Assembly (NCBI RefSeq): GCF_934754935.1 | Contig: NZ_CAKVJB010000032.1 | Span: 1 to 26,478, forward strand | Direction: 5' to 3' | Origin: an uncultured Holdemanella sp. | Lineage (GTDB): Bacteria; Bacillota_I; Bacilli_A; Erysipelotrichales; Erysipelotrichaceae | Length of the DNA: 26,478 nt | Part shown: positions 7,384-15,464 of the stretch, piece by piece | How positions within the stretch are numbered: position 1 is the stretch's first letter | How the letters are laid out: each line of letters begins with the position of its first letter | Position numbers and translations under genes: made by a program | The notes under the pieces: generated by a model | The model's input: the letters and a program-made list of their open reading frames with translations, nothing else | The model's database searches: none | Told to the model about the DNA's origin: nothing

Positions 7384-7412
7384 AAAAAAAGAGAACAGCA
7401 AATCTGCTCTCT
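7384..7412 (-). terminator. Terminator of the murC operon
   Basis: On the minus strand a 9-bp stem (AGAGAGCAG/CTGTTCTCT with one G-U pair) is followed by TTTTTTT, directly after the murC stop codon. Confidence 0.85.
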
Positions 7413-8719
7413 TATAAAATCTTCTCTAATTTATCTCTTAATAGGTAGATGTCTTTACTAGACATAAAGACGAAGGCTGCAGGAGCTAATTCTTTTAACT
7501 TCTCTGCTGATGCATCATCTACATCTAATAACATCGCATTTGGACAACGATCCATTAAATCTTGAATTGTGACTGTAATTGTTTCATCTTCTCTAACAGC
7601 GTTTTTAGGGAAATCAAGTAAACATACTTGATCCGCTGTATTTAAACTTTTCGCAAAGTCATCCAAGAAATATTGTAGACGCGAATAACGATCTGGTTTA
7701 TATAACGCTACAACTTTCTTTTCTGGATATTTTTTACGAACTGCATCAATCATTAAACGAATAGCCGTTGGATGGTGTGCATAGTCATCCACTAATACAC
7801 TATCCTTCACTTCATCAATCACGAATCGACGTGCAATTCCTTTATATTCTTTTAAGCCTTGTACAATCAAGTCAGCAGGCATACCTAATACATGGGCAAG
7901 CGCAAAACATCCTAAGGCATCCTGCATAAATGGATCTCCTACCTCATTTAATTCAACATGAGCTAGAATTTCACCCTTGTACTTACAATCAAAATGCATG
8001 CCAAATGGACCTTGTTCAATATTGACAGCTTGATAGTCATTTCCATCCTTCATACCATATGTAGTTACAGGTACGTTGTAATGTAAATTCTTCAAGTGTT
8101 CGTCATCCCCAAATACCACGATGTGTTTTTTAACTTGGTTCGCAAAACTTTGGAATGCCGATACATAATCATCCATATCTCTATAATAGTCTACATGATC
8201 CATTTCGATATTGGTAATAATCGCATAATCTGGGTGATATGCCAAGAAATGTCTTTGGAATTCACAAGACTCTAACACAAAGTGATTGGCATTTTCAGGC
8301 ATATATCCATGTCCATCCCCAATCAAATAAGCACATTCATCCTGTAAAGAAAGAACATGTCCTAGAATACCAGTTGTGGTAGATTTACCATGAGTTCCTG
8401 CTACACAAATTGAACTATATGATTCTAATAAAATACCTAGATATTCATTGTAATAATATGTTTTTACCGTTGGATTATCCATAGCCGCTTTCACTTCAGG
8501 ATGTGATTCATTAAAAGATAAACCAATGATCACTGTGTCATTATCCTTAATATTTTCAGGACTAAATGAATAAATAGGAATATTACGAGCTCTTAAGCCA
8601 TCTTCTGTAAAAATATACTTATCGATATCACTACCTGTTACTTCTTTATGTTCATCATGTAAGATACATGCTAAGGCAGCCATACCTGTTCCTTTAATAC
8701 CAATAAAATGATAAGCCAT
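7412..8719 (-). CDS. murC: UDP-N-acetylmuramate--L-alanine ligase MurC
   Basis: Adds L-alanine to UDP-MurNAc with ATP, the first amino-acid step of peptidoglycan precursor synthesis in the cytoplasm. The 435-residue product shows the N-terminal Rossmann motif FIGIKGTGMAALA, the Mur ligase P-loop GTHGKSTT (108-115), the central TNIEMDHVDYY motif and the C-terminal DDYAHHPTAI. I use the ATG at 8717-8719, with AAGG 8 nt upstream. An in-frame GTG three codons earlier overlaps the ribosome site. It is the last gene of pepV-trmB-trx-unknown-murC and ends in a terminator. Confidence 0.97.
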   Translation of the reverse strand: MAYHFIGIKGTGMAALACILHDEHKEVTGSDIDKYIFTEDGLRARNIPIYSFSPENIKDNDTVIIGLSFNESHPEVKAAMDNPTVKTYYYNEYLGILLESYSSICVAGTHGKSTTTGILGHVLSLQDECAYLIGDGHGYMPENANHFVLESCEFQRHFLAYHPDYAIITNIEMDHVDYYRDMDDYVSAFQSFANQVKKHIVVFGDDEHLKNLHYNVPVTTYGMKDGNDYQAVNIEQGPFGMHFDCKYKGEILAHVELNEVGDPFMQDALGCFALAHVLGMPADLIVQGLKEYKGIARRFVIDEVKDSVLVDDYAHHPTAIRLMIDAVRKKYPEKKVVALYKPDRYSRLQYFLDDFAKSLNTADQVCLLDFPKNAVREDETITVTIQDLMDRCPNAMLLDVDDASAEKLKELAPAAFVFMSSKDIYLLRDKLEKIL

Positions 8720-8720
8720 T

Positions 8721-9389
8721 CTATTCACCTTCTTTATCGAATAATGATTCTTGTTTATTTGTTTCCTTTTTTGGCTTTTCTAACATTTCAGAAAGATTCA
8801 TATTCGCCTTTTTATCTTCCACCTTATATTCAGGAATTGATTCTGCAGGCTGCATACTAGGAAGGTATGTTCCATACATTGGCGATAAAATCTGTGAGAA
8901 ATCTTCATCTTCTGGTTTTTGTAAAGAAATCGCATCATGTACTTTATCAAATTCTTTTTTATCATCCTCAACATTTCCAAAGATTGGAGAAATGACAGGT
9001 TGATAATCTAAATCTTCCGCAACACGACGTACTTTTACTGATTTATGACGATCATACTTATAAGCCTTTTGTTTCGGCTTAGTTTCTTCTTGCGCAATTG
9101 AATCCACATCTAAGCCTTGGAAAATCGTTGTTTTCTTTTCCTTTGGTTGAATAATTGCCTTTTCAAAAATTGGAGAATCCATAAAACTTTCAGGATTTTC
9201 TTCAATTGAACTTGCAGCTTGTGTAAATACAGGCTCAGGTTTTACCTCTTCTTGTACAACAGGTTGTTCTACAACTTCAGGTACAGGAGTAATTTCTTCT
9301 TGTTTTGTAGGTTCTTCTACAACTTCTTGTTCTTCATCCTCTTCTTCAATATCTTCATTAAAGATCGCATGCATTAAGTCCTTTAACAT
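8721..9389 (-). CDS. Acidic, low-complexity protein with three SP-[IM]-[FY] motifs, unknown
   Basis: I do not recognise a family. The 222-residue product begins with a short amphipathic helix (LKDLMHAIF, 2-10), then a very acidic Pro/Glu/Gln/Val-rich stretch (12-55), and looks disordered. Three short motifs recur: SPIFE (72-76), SPIFG (134-138) and SPMYG (169-173). A basic patch (KAYKYDRHKSVKVRR, 108-122) lies in the middle, and NLSEMLEKP (198-206) near the end. ATG at 9389 has only a weak ribosome site; a second ATG at 9374 has AAAGGA 4 nt upstream and is a plausible alternative. In Bacillus subtilis the gene beside murC is the DNA translocase sftA, whose N-terminus is long and disordered, so this could be a remnant or functional analogue. 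That is a guess from position only. Confidence 0.6.
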   Translation of the reverse strand: MLKDLMHAIFNEDIEEEDEEQEVVEEPTKQEEITPVPEVVEQPVVQEEVKPEPVFTQAASSIEENPESFMDSPIFEKAIIQPKEKKTTIFQGLDVDSIAQEETKPKQKAYKYDRHKSVKVRRVAEDLDYQPVISPIFGNVEDDKKEFDKVHDAISLQKPEDEDFSQILSPMYGTYLPSMQPAESIPEYKVEDKKANMNLSEMLEKPKKETNKQESLFDKEGE

Positions 9390-9721
9390 TTTTCTTTCTC
9401 ACTTTCTATAGTCTGACTAAGAAATGCCTCTATTTCTTCTTTTGTCTTGCGAAGAGTAGATACAAATCTTGATATTTCCTTTCCATCCTTGAAACATATA
9501 AAGCTAGGAATACCCATTACTTCATATTCAACCGCAATATCCATACAATGATCACGGTTTAAGGAATAGAATTGTAAATTGTTAAATTCTTCTTCAATTT
9601 CAGGCAAGAAAGGTTTGATGTACATACAGTCTGGACACCAAAATGCTGTAAACATCATTACTTGAATGCCTGTATTGTCTAGTGCTTTTAAAAACTCATC
9701 TTTATTTTTAATATCAGTCAT
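9383..9721 (-). CDS. Thioredoxin-family protein, YtpP-like
   Basis: A 112-residue cytoplasmic thioredoxin fold. The redox pair is W28-C-P-D-C32, not the standard WCGPC. The cis-proline loop is present as MGIPSF. There is no signal peptide. The likely role is thiol-disulfide exchange in the cytoplasm; partners are unknown. The ATG at 9719-9721 is preceded by GGAG 8 nt upstream and overlaps the end of trmB; the longer frame adds six residues without better support. In Bacillus the thioredoxin-like ytpP sits in the same neighbourhood as murC, agreeing with the call. Confidence 0.85.
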   Translation of the reverse strand: MTDIKNKDEFLKALDNTGIQVMMFTAFWCPDCMYIKPFLPEIEEEFNNLQFYSLNRDHCMDIAVEYEVMGIPSFICFKDGKEISRFVSTLRKTKEEIEAFLSQTIESEKEKC

Positions 9722-10355
9722 GTTGATATCTCCAAACACAACGATAAATTGGTTGTCCTAAAGAAATAAATTTTTGTTCATATTCTGTGATCGCATCTTC
9801 ATCATGTTTTACACGACGATAATCCACACTGACTTCAACCATTTTAAATCCCGCATTTTGAAATTCAATCAAGCTATATTCAAACAAAGCACTGTTGTCC
9901 GTCTTCATTTGAATCTCGCCATTTCTTGATAAGATACGCTTATATTGATCTAAAAAGGAAGCACTGGATAAACGTCTTTTCGCATAACGCTTTTTAGGCC
10001 ATGGATCTGAGAAATTCAAGTGGATCACATCCACTTCACGAGGTCCAAACCATTCGCCAATGCTACTCGCATCATCTTGAATCAGTTTCAAATGTTTATC
10101 CTCTGTATCCTCATCATATTTTTTAGCGGCAATACCCGCAGCACTTTCATTCTTTTCAATCGCAATAAATCCAGTATCCTTATACATTTTAGCCATGTCT
10201 AAAGAATAATTTCCTTTTCCACAACCAATCTCAATATGCAAAGTATCTGTACCCATCAACTTTTTCCAATTTCCAGCCTGCTTAGATGGTTCTTTTACTA
10301 AACAATTTGCGGTAGGCAAATAATCCGTTGCCCACTTTACTTTACGCATTCTCAT
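9714..10355 (-). CDS. trmB: tRNA (guanine-N7-)-methyltransferase TrmB
   Basis: Methylates G46 of the tRNA variable loop using S-adenosylmethionine. The 213-residue length is typical. Motifs visible are the SAM-binding HIEIGCGKGNYSLDMA and the family signature LNFSDPWPKKRYAKRRL, with a C-terminal KTDNSALFEYSL. The start lies 1 nt after the pepV stop without a clear ribosome site, so translation is probably coupled. Either of two ATGs two codons apart (MRM) may be used. Its 3' end overlaps the thioredoxin gene. Confidence 0.95.
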   Translation of the reverse strand: MRMRKVKWATDYLPTANCLVKEPSKQAGNWKKLMGTDTLHIEIGCGKGNYSLDMAKMYKDTGFIAIEKNESAAGIAAKKYDEDTEDKHLKLIQDDASSIGEWFGPREVDVIHLNFSDPWPKKRYAKRRLSSASFLDQYKRILSRNGEIQMKTDNSALFEYSLIEFQNAGFKMVEVSVDYRRVKHDEDAITEYEQKFISLGQPIYRCVWRYQHD

Positions 10356-10356
10356 A

Positions 10357-11745
10357 TTAGCTACACAATGTCACGATCGCATCGGCATAAATACAGATAG
10401 CCTGCAACAAGTTATCTAATTTAATACCTTCATCACGTTGGTGACATCCTCCTACAAATGCATCTGTCTCAATCACTTCATTTGGAAGTTCTGGACCATA
10501 CGATACAAAGTTTTCAAATTTACGTGCATATGTTCCACCACCAATTGTGATAGGACAAGAGAATGTATCCCCTGTGTATTTTTGGTAGACACTCATTAAA
10601 TCTTTTACTAAACGAGAATCTGGATCCACAAATAACGGTTTTGAATCTCCACGATTTTCTGCTTTGATATTAGATGTTAAGTCCTCACAAGCTGCATCAA
10701 ATTTAGCCATGATCTCATCTGCATTTGTATCATTTGGATAACGAATATCAATCAAGATATCTGTTTCGTTATTTTCCATATTCACAATACCTGTATTCAT
10801 TGTCAAGAAAGACATGTATAAACCATCTTTTTCAATGCCAACTGGTTTTCCCATCCAATCTTTTAGTAAGAAATATAAGTCTTTTGATAATTGATCATTA
10901 AAGGCTTCACCAATAAAGTTCAATAATAGAACAGCGGCATTTATACCATTATATGGCATAGCAGCATGCGCAAAGGCACCATCAATATGTAACGTTACAC
11001 CATCTTGAGATCGTTTAATATTTCCTTTAACCCCTTGTGTTGCACAATAGAATTTAAATAAATCTTCTTGTTGATAACTCATCACATCCACTGTAACATC
11101 CGCTTTACCAATGACAATATTTGGACGACTTCCCGCATGAAGTTTTTTAATGACTGTTGCATCCTTACTTACTAAACCAACGTGTAATCCACCTTTTTCA
11201 CCATAGATAACTGGGAAATTGGCATCTGGTACAAATCCCATTTGAGGAACTTCTGCATGATCTACATAGTAATTCATACATTCCATACCTGATTCTTCAT
11301 CGCATCCTGTAATCAACATGACTCTTTTTTTCAAAGGAATGTTTAAGTCGCGAATCATTTTTAATGCATAATAACCAGCTAGAGCCGGTCCTTTATCATC
11401 CATGACACCACGTCCAAAGATATATCCATTTTCTAATGTCACTTTTAAAGGATCTTTAGTCCATCCTTCGCCTAGTGGCACAATATCTAAGTGGCCTAAA
11501 ACACCAAATGTTTCGTCGCCCTTTCCATATTCAACAACGCCTGCATATCCATCCACGTCTTTTGTTTCAAAACCATCGCGCTTAGCCATATCTAACATGG
11601 CATCTAAAACGTCACGACAATTCTTTCCAAAAGGTGCATTTTCAGCTTTTGTCGATTCATCACGAACACTTTCATACGATACAAGTGTATTTAAGTCTTT
11701 TAAGAAATCATCTTTATATTTAAGTACTTCTGTATTAAAATCCAT
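10357..11745 (-). CDS. pepV: M20-family dipeptidase PepV
   Basis: Zinc-dependent dipeptidase (carnosinase-like) that releases amino acids from dipeptides in the cytoplasm. The 462-residue product shows the family blocks GHLDIVPLGEGW (metal His and Asp), RGVMDDKGPALAGYYAL (bridging Asp), TGCDEESGMECMNYY (catalytic Glu-Glu) and a C-terminal GGGTYARKFEN. I start at the ATG at 11743-11745, with GAGGTG 6 nt upstream; an in-frame GTG three codons before falls within that site. It is the first gene of the five-gene operon ending with murC. An extended -10 (TGGTAAAAT) lies just downstream of the pnp terminator. Confidence 0.92.
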   Translation of the reverse strand: MDFNTEVLKYKDDFLKDLNTLVSYESVRDESTKAENAPFGKNCRDVLDAMLDMAKRDGFETKDVDGYAGVVEYGKGDETFGVLGHLDIVPLGEGWTKDPLKVTLENGYIFGRGVMDDKGPALAGYYALKMIRDLNIPLKKRVMLITGCDEESGMECMNYYVDHAEVPQMGFVPDANFPVIYGEKGGLHVGLVSKDATVIKKLHAGSRPNIVIGKADVTVDVMSYQQEDLFKFYCATQGVKGNIKRSQDGVTLHIDGAFAHAAMPYNGINAAVLLLNFIGEAFNDQLSKDLYFLLKDWMGKPVGIEKDGLYMSFLTMNTGIVNMENNETDILIDIRYPNDTNADEIMAKFDAACEDLTSNIKAENRGDSKPLFVDPDSRLVKDLMSVYQKYTGDTFSCPITIGGGTYARKFENFVSYGPELPNEVIETDAFVGGCHQRDEGIKLDNLLQAICIYADAIVTLCS

Positions 11746-11783
11746 AATTTTCACCTCTACCCAACTATTTTACCACATAGTCA

Positions 11784-11812
11784 AGAAAAAAGAACTCGTT
11801 TTTCACGAGTTC
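11784..11812 (-). terminator. Terminator of pnp
   Basis: On the minus strand an 8-bp stem (GAACTCGT/ACGAGTTC, loop GAAAA) is followed by TTTTTTCTT, just after the pnp stop codon. Confidence 0.88.
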
Positions 11813-11819
11813 CTTACTT

Positions 11820-13961
11820 TTACGCTTCTGTTTTTTCTTCTTCTGTTTTAGGTTTTGGAAGTAAAGCTTTCGCACTTACATTAATACGACCCTTATTGTC
11901 GATTTCTGTAACCTTAACATCGATCACATCACCTAGTTTTAATACATCTTCTACTTTATCTACACGGTGGTGAGAAATTTTAGAAATGTGTAATAAACCA
12001 TCTGTGTTACCGAATAAGTTCACGAATGCACCAAATTTTTCTAAACGAACAACTTTAGCTGCATATACATCACCAACTTTAGCTACACGAACGATGTCAC
12101 TGATCATTTGTTTCGTTTTTTCGATTGTATCATAATCATTATGATAGATAACTACTTTTCCATCATCATCAATATCGATTTTCACATTGTCACATTGCGC
12201 AATGATTTCGTTAATCATTTTTCCACCAGGTCCGATCACATCTTTGATCTTATCTGGATCAATGTTCATCATCGCAATCTTAGGTGCATATGGACTCAAT
12301 TGTTTTCTTGGTTCAGAAATACATGCCAACATATTGTCTAAGATTTCTAAACGAGCTTTGTGAGCTTGTGCCAATGCTTCTTCGAAGATATTTTTCGTGA
12401 TACCTGTTACTTTGATATCCATCTGTAAAGCTGTAATACCATTTGTAGTTCCGGCAACCTTAAAGTCCATATCTCCAAAGTGGTCTTCCATACCTTGAAT
12501 ATCTGTCAATACAGTATATTTACCTGAATCATCATCCATGATCAATCCCATCGCAATACCAGCTACTGGAGCTTTGATTGGAACACCGGCTGCCATTAAA
12601 GACATTGTTCCAGCACAAATACTTGCCTGAGAACTTGAACCGTTACTTTCCATAACATCCGCAACCGTACGAATTGTATATGGGAATTCATCTACGCTTG
12701 GTAATACTTGAGCTAAAGCTCTTTCACCTAAAGCACCATGACCAATTTCACGACGTCCTGGATTTCCCATACGTCCTGTTTCACCAACGCAATATGGTGG
12801 GAAGTTATAGTGGTGCATGAAACGTTTTGAATCTACAACTGTTAAGTCATCAATGATTTGATTATCATTTAATGCACCTAATGTAGTTGTTGATAATACT
12901 TGTGTTTCACCACGAGTAAATAATGCTGAACCATGAACACGTGGAAGTAAATCTACTTGTGAGTTCAATGGACGGATTTCATCAATTTGACGACCATCTG
13001 GACGAACTTTATCTTCAATAATCAAGCGACGTACTTCATCGGCTTCAATACCACGACAGATTTCACGAGCTTGTTTAACCGCATTGTTTTGATCTTTTTC
13101 AGATGCATATTCTTTGTTTGCGATCATTTCAGCAGCTTCATCTGTTAAATCATCGATCTTACCGTAACGTTCCAATTTTTCTTTAATTGAAACAGCCGCA
13201 CGAATTTGTGCTTCAAAGTTAGAACGAACTTCACGATCAATTGTTTCATCAACTGCGTATAATTCGATTTCACGTTTTTCTTTACCACAAGCCGCAACGA
13301 TTTCTTCTTGGAATGCACATAATTTCTTAATTTGTTCATGTCCAAACATCAATGCCGCAAGCATATCTTCTTCGCTTACTTCTTTAGCACCTGCTTCAAC
13401 CATGTTTAAAGCTTGTGCAGTACCTGCTACAGTTAAATCAATGTCACTTTCTTCCATTTGAGCCACTGTAGGGTTGGCAACCAATTCTCCATTGATACGT
13501 CCAACTTTACACCCTGCGATAGGTCCATTGAATGGAATGTCTGAAATACATAATGCCAATGAAGCACCAAACATAGCTGCCATTTCAGGACTTGCATCTT
13601 GATCCACACTTAATACTGTGTTGACAACTTGTACTTCATTACGGAATCCTTCCGCAAATAAAGGACGGATTGGACGGTCGATCATACGAGCTGTTAATGT
13701 CGCATGTTCGCTTGGTCTTCCTTCACGACGTAAAAATCCTCCTGGAATCTTTCCAACAGAATATAACTTTTCTTCAAAACTTACTGTTAAAGGGAAAAAG
13801 TCGATCCCTTCTTTTGCCTGGTTCGATGCACATGCAGTTGATAAAGTAACTGTATCTCCATAACGAATAATAACAGCACCATCTGCTTGTTTTGCGATTT
13901 CCCCAGTTTCTACTGTGATCCCCCGACCACAAAAATCTAAATGAAACTCTTGTTTCGCCAT
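11820..13961 (-). CDS. pnp: Polynucleotide phosphorylase
   Basis: 3'-to-5' phosphorolytic exoribonuclease of mRNA turnover, acting as a trimer. The 713-residue length is full. Domain order is two RNase PH cores (about 1-220 and 310-540, the second with MESNGSSSQASICAG), a linking helical region, a KH domain with IGPGGKMINEI (about 560-620) and an S1 domain (about 625-695, VGDVYAAKVVRLEKFGAFV). GAGGTGA lies 5 nt before the ATG. It follows rpsO, and the rpsO-pnp arrangement is conserved in bacteria; the rpsO terminator lies between, so pnp probably receives read-through or its own weak promoter. Confidence 0.98.
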   Translation of the reverse strand: MAKQEFHLDFCGRGITVETGEIAKQADGAVIIRYGDTVTLSTACASNQAKEGIDFFPLTVSFEEKLYSVGKIPGGFLRREGRPSEHATLTARMIDRPIRPLFAEGFRNEVQVVNTVLSVDQDASPEMAAMFGASLALCISDIPFNGPIAGCKVGRINGELVANPTVAQMEESDIDLTVAGTAQALNMVEAGAKEVSEEDMLAALMFGHEQIKKLCAFQEEIVAACGKEKREIELYAVDETIDREVRSNFEAQIRAAVSIKEKLERYGKIDDLTDEAAEMIANKEYASEKDQNNAVKQAREICRGIEADEVRRLIIEDKVRPDGRQIDEIRPLNSQVDLLPRVHGSALFTRGETQVLSTTTLGALNDNQIIDDLTVVDSKRFMHHYNFPPYCVGETGRMGNPGRREIGHGALGERALAQVLPSVDEFPYTIRTVADVMESNGSSSQASICAGTMSLMAAGVPIKAPVAGIAMGLIMDDDSGKYTVLTDIQGMEDHFGDMDFKVAGTTNGITALQMDIKVTGITKNIFEEALAQAHKARLEILDNMLACISEPRKQLSPYAPKIAMMNIDPDKIKDVIGPGGKMINEIIAQCDNVKIDIDDDGKVVIYHNDYDTIEKTKQMISDIVRVAKVGDVYAAKVVRLEKFGAFVNLFGNTDGLLHISKISHHRVDKVEDVLKLGDVIDVKVTEIDNKGRINVSAKALLPKPKTEEEKTEA

Positions 13962-14006
13962 TTTTTCACCTCAATCATACTTTTATATTCTATCAAATAA
14001 ATGCAT

Positions 14007-14034
14007 AAAAAAAAAGTAATCTTTTCGATTACTT
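14007..14034 (-). terminator. Terminator between rpsO and pnp
   Basis: On the minus strand AGTAATC pairs with GATTACT across GAAAA and is followed by nine T. The rpsO stop codon TAA lies inside the 5' arm of the stem. Confidence 0.85.
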
Positions 14035-14295
14035 TCTTAAACCTAATTTAGCGATCAATGCTTTGTAACGATCTAAATCTTTACCCTTCAAGTAAGCTAA
14101 CAATTTTTTACGACGACCAACTTTTTTCATCAATCCACGTTGTGAGTGGTAATCGTGTTTGTGTTCTTTGAAGTGTTCAGTTAAACGGTTGATTTCTTCT
14201 GTCAATACAGCGATTTGAACTTCAGGAGAACCTGTGTCACCTTCGTGTACTGCATACTCTTGCATAATTGCTTGTTTTTCAGATTTTAATAACAT
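14029..14295 (-). CDS. rpsO: 30S ribosomal protein S15
   Basis: Primary 16S rRNA-binding protein of the 30S platform. The 88-residue sequence carries the family pattern: HEGDTGSPEVQIAVLTEEINRL, then HKHDYHSQRGLMKKVGRRKKLLAYL, ending in KLGLRK. The ATG has GGAGGAAG 4 nt upstream. S15 is a known autoregulator, and a structured leader lies upstream (14296-14372). Confidence 0.98.
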   Translation of the reverse strand: MLLKSEKQAIMQEYAVHEGDTGSPEVQIAVLTEEINRLTEHFKEHKHDYHSQRGLMKKVGRRKKLLAYLKGKDLDRYKALIAKLGLRK

Positions 14296-14372
14296 TTTTC
14301 TTCCTCCATTTTATATTAGCCCTTTTCTACCGAGCGAAAGGTTGGAAGTTTCCAGACTCTCAGTACAAAAGC
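14296..14372 (-). promoter_or_regulatory. Structured 5' leader of rpsO, candidate S15 autoregulatory site
   Basis: On the minus strand the leader can form an outer stem ACTGAG/CTCGGT enclosing a hairpin TGGA-AACT-TCCA. A competing pairing CCTTT/AAAGG crosses the outer stem, giving a possible pseudoknot just before the ribosome site. S15 is known to repress its own mRNA through structures that differ between bacterial groups. The fold here was drawn by eye. Confidence 0.55.
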
Positions 14373-14378
14373 TATTAA

Positions 14379-14407
14379 ACTATATCATTCAATCAACATA
14401 AAATCAA
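14379..14407 (-). promoter_or_regulatory. rpsO promoter within the 3' end of hemW
   Basis: On the minus strand -35 TTGATT (14402-14407), a 17-nt spacer and -10 TATAGT (14379-14384). It overlaps the last codons of hemW. Confidence 0.7.
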
Positions 14408-15464
14408 CTAGAATCGTATTTAATATTTCAAGTCCAGCATCATTTAAATAGATACATTCCCCTTCAAAACAAAAATACTCATGATACTTATCTAATACAG
14501 TTGAATAGTGTTCTTTAAAATCATTTTGATATTTCAAATTCCATTCTTTGATATTCAACCCAAACTTTGTACGCAAAGCCATCATAATCGCATCCATACC
14601 TCGCTCGGATAGTGTTTCATTGATATAAAAACGACAAGGACCCTTTGAACAATACTCCTTTAAACTTGTCGTATTATCATAACGAATCCCATCCAGTCTT
14701 CCACTTGCACCACATCCAAAGCCATAGAAATCTTTATCTTGCCAATAGGCTAGATTGTGTTTGGAATAATAGCCTGGCTTACAAAAGCTAGAAATTTCAT
14801 AATGAATATATCCAGCTGCTTCTAGAGTTTTCGTAATATATTCAAACATATCCGCTTCAAGATCACTATCAATAGGTTCAACACCTGTCTTGCCAAATAC
14901 TGAATTTTCTTCAATTTGTAAAGAATAGATAGATAAATGTGGAATGTCTAGATTTAAAAATAGATCTATATCCTTCTTCACATCCTCCATAGTTTGATTA
15001 GGCAGACCAAAAATCAAATCAATCGAGAAAGTCGATATCGAACTTTTCTTTATATTTTCAATAACCGAAATTGCCTGACTTGCTGTATGTTTTCTATTAC
15101 ATACTTTTAATAAGTCATCCTTAAAGCTTTGAACACCCAAACTAATACGATTGACGCCTAAAGAAACATACGATGTCAATTTATCTTCATCTAAAGATTC
15201 AGGATTGCATTCTACCGTGAATTCATCAATATCTTTAGGAAAACAATTGCGTATTGATTTAAAATCATCCACACTTAATAAGCTAGGTGTTCCTCCACCA
15301 AAATAAAGAGTATGAAGATTATCTATCTTATACTCTTGAATTTCTTGAATTAATTGATCTTTCCAACTTGAAAAGAATTGTTCATTTTTTTGGATACGAA
15401 CAAAGTCGCAATACGCACATATAGAATCACAGAATGGAATATGTACATAGGCTGATGGTACCAT
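14385..15464 (-). CDS. hemW: Radical SAM heme chaperone HemW
   Basis: HemN-related radical SAM protein; HemW members bind and deliver heme rather than oxidise coproporphyrinogen. The 359-residue product starts with the iron-sulfur motif C12-x3-C16-x2-C19 and has the SAM motif FGGGTPS. Length and the lepA neighbour fit HemW rather than HemN, which is longer. The ATG shares one base with the lepA stop (TAATG), so the genes are translationally coupled. No other heme genes are nearby. Confidence 0.88.
   Translation of the reverse strand: MVPSAYVHIPFCDSICAYCDFVRIQKNEQFFSSWKDQLIQEIQEYKIDNLHTLYFGGGTPSLLSVDDFKSIRNCFPKDIDEFTVECNPESLDEDKLTSYVSLGVNRISLGVQSFKDDLLKVCNRKHTASQAISVIENIKKSSISTFSIDLIFGLPNQTMEDVKKDIDLFLNLDIPHLSIYSLQIEENSVFGKTGVEPIDSDLEADMFEYITKTLEAAGYIHYEISSFCKPGYYSKHNLAYWQDKDFYGFGCGASGRLDGIRYDNTTSLKEYCSKGPCRFYINETLSERGMDAIMMALRTKFGLNIKEWNLKYQNDFKEHYSTVLDKYHEYFCFEGECIYLNDAGLEILNTILVDFMLIE

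Noticed and set aside
11402..11851. Plus-strand ORF of 149 codons
   Set aside because: It is antisense to pepV, whose catalytic motifs are clear in the other strand, and has no ribosome site.
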